DNA from: an uncultured Clostridia bacterium
Lineage (GTDB): Bacteria > Bacillota > Clostridia > Christensenellales > Aristaeellaceae
Assembly: GCA_946413245.1 (NCBI GenBank)
Contig: CAMKJS010000014.1
Coordinates: forward strand, 1-53,092
Length of the DNA stretch: 53,092 bases
Direction: 5' to 3'
Shown here piece after piece: positions 52,547 to 53,092 of this stretch. Under the pieces are notes generated by a model, which made no database searches, was not told where the DNA came from, and worked only from the letters and a program-made list of their open reading frames with translations. The translations under genes and the position numbers were made by a program. Position 1 is the first letter of the stretch; the number at the start of each line of letters is the position of its first letter.

Positions 52547-53092
52547 TTACTGATTGTCGGCAGTGATCGCCTGCGCAGCCGTCCGGCCGGAGACGAAGAT
52601 CTCCACGATGGCGTTGCCGCCCAGACGGTTTCCACCGTGGATGCCGCCGGTCACTTCGCCGGCCGCATACAGGCCGGGAATAACCGCGCCGTCCTTGTCC
52701 AACACATGGCGCTGGGTATCCACCACCAGGCCGCCCATGGTATGGTGCGTGGAGGGTGCCATCAGGCGGATGGTCAGCAGTGCGTTGTCCAGGTCGTAGG
52801 TATCCGGCAGGTAATTACCGTTTTCGTCCTTCTCCACGTTGCCGATGGTACGGGACGCGATCGCCTTGCCCACGTCAGGATACTCGCCCTGGCCCATAAC
52901 TGCCTTATCGTAATCGCGGATGGTCTGGATGACCACTTCGGGGTCCGCCGTTACGCCCAGCTCCTTAAAGAGCTCAGGCAGCTCCGCAATAGTCCGGCGA
53001 TAATAGCGGCCCGCATAGTCGCCTTCCGCCAGTTGCATCGGGGCGGGCATCATCTGCTCCTTGTTGTAGAACTCCAGGAACACGCCCTTGGT
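52547..53092 (-). CDS. FAD-dependent fumarate reductase/flavocytochrome c-like protein, C-terminal part
   Basis: The frame is open to the right edge of the window (Thr-Lys-Gly precede the first possible start), so only the last about 181 residues are present. They hold the conserved end of the fumarate reductase/urocanate reductase family: [11 protein letters not shown] (substrate and active-site His region), [20 protein letters not shown] and [19 protein letters not shown] (FAD contacts), then [11 protein letters not shown]. Such secreted or cytosolic flavoenzymes reduce fumarate, urocanate or similar acceptors during anaerobic growth. The N-terminal FAD-binding part, possible FMN-binding domain and signal lie outside the window, so the substrate is open. 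Confidence 0.9.
   Translation of the reverse strand, partial: TKGVFLEFYNKEQMMPAPMQLAEGDYAGRYYRRTIAELPELFKELGVTADPEVVIQTIRDYDKAVMGQGEYPDVGKAIASRTIGNVEKDENGNYLPDTYDLDNALLTIRLMAPSTHHTMGGLVVDTQRHVLDKDGAVIPGLYAAGEVTGGIHGGNRLGGNAIVEIFVSGRTAAQAITADNQ

Overview
The window is about 53 kb of high-GC, gene-dense bacterial DNA. It reads as a chromosome segment of a member of the Bacillota, class Clostridia, probably a gut or rumen lineage; genus cannot be told from the sequence alone. Support comes from ribosomal protein L27 with the cleavable N-terminal extension and the dedicated Prp protease beside it, a DUF951 protein, strong Shine-Dalgarno sites, sigma-A type promoters, and secreted proteins with Thr-Pro linkers, BspA-like leucine-rich repeats and Big_2 Ig-like domains. 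I see no tRNA, rRNA, CRISPR array, insertion sequence or prophage, and no gene-free stretch over 300 bases.

Left part (1-10 kb, mostly + strand). The tail of an SH3-repeat protein and a small membrane protein end at a terminator. Next is an SOS-like DNA-damage module: a self-cleaving XRE/S24 repressor with two tandem operator-like dyads on its own promoter, a Y-family polymerase, and a YolD-like segment joined in frame to an SRAP (YedK/HMCES-type) abasic-site crosslinking domain. Then come a small acidic protein, a twin zinc-ribbon protein, an LCP-family protein, apt, a NYN-LOTUS putative RNase with a membrane-protein partner, and two GT2 glycosyltransferases.

Middle (10-20.5 kb). rpmB is on the + strand. 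On the minus strand are a pyruvyltransferase-like gene, UDP-GlcNAc 2-epimerase, pepF, topB, metG-tatD, and the ribosomal operon rplU-prp-rpmA with a structured leader.

Minus-strand polycistron (20.6-36.5 kb). After an exported solute-binding protein with its own promoter, a closely packed run goes galactokinase-like gene, tsaE, tsaB, rimI, deoB, two tandem discoidin/PIG-L proteins (the second a predicted dead deacetylase fused to a phosphodiester glycosidase domain), an outputless sensor, a free PBPb receptor, a 1227-residue membrane/propeller/HD-GYP protein and a BMP-type nucleoside-binding-like protein. The last four look like a dispersed sensory system feeding cyclic-di-GMP turnover.

Right part (36.7-53 kb). 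A flavo-diiron protein is on +. The minus strand carries cell-surface genes: a peptidoglycan-binding/LRR chimera, a GT-B glycosyltransferase, a nitroreductase, a secreted protein of unknown function, DUF951, a 1096-residue BspA/Big_2 protein with cysteine-rich repeats, two adjacent exported caspase-like proteins with Ig-like domains, a CPA2-type antiporter and the C-terminal part of a fumarate-reductase-like flavoprotein.

The items most worth following are the YolD-SRAP fusion with an internal start, the tandem operators of the SOS-like module, the exported caspase pair, the PIG-L pseudoenzyme fusion and the split HD-GYP sensory operon.
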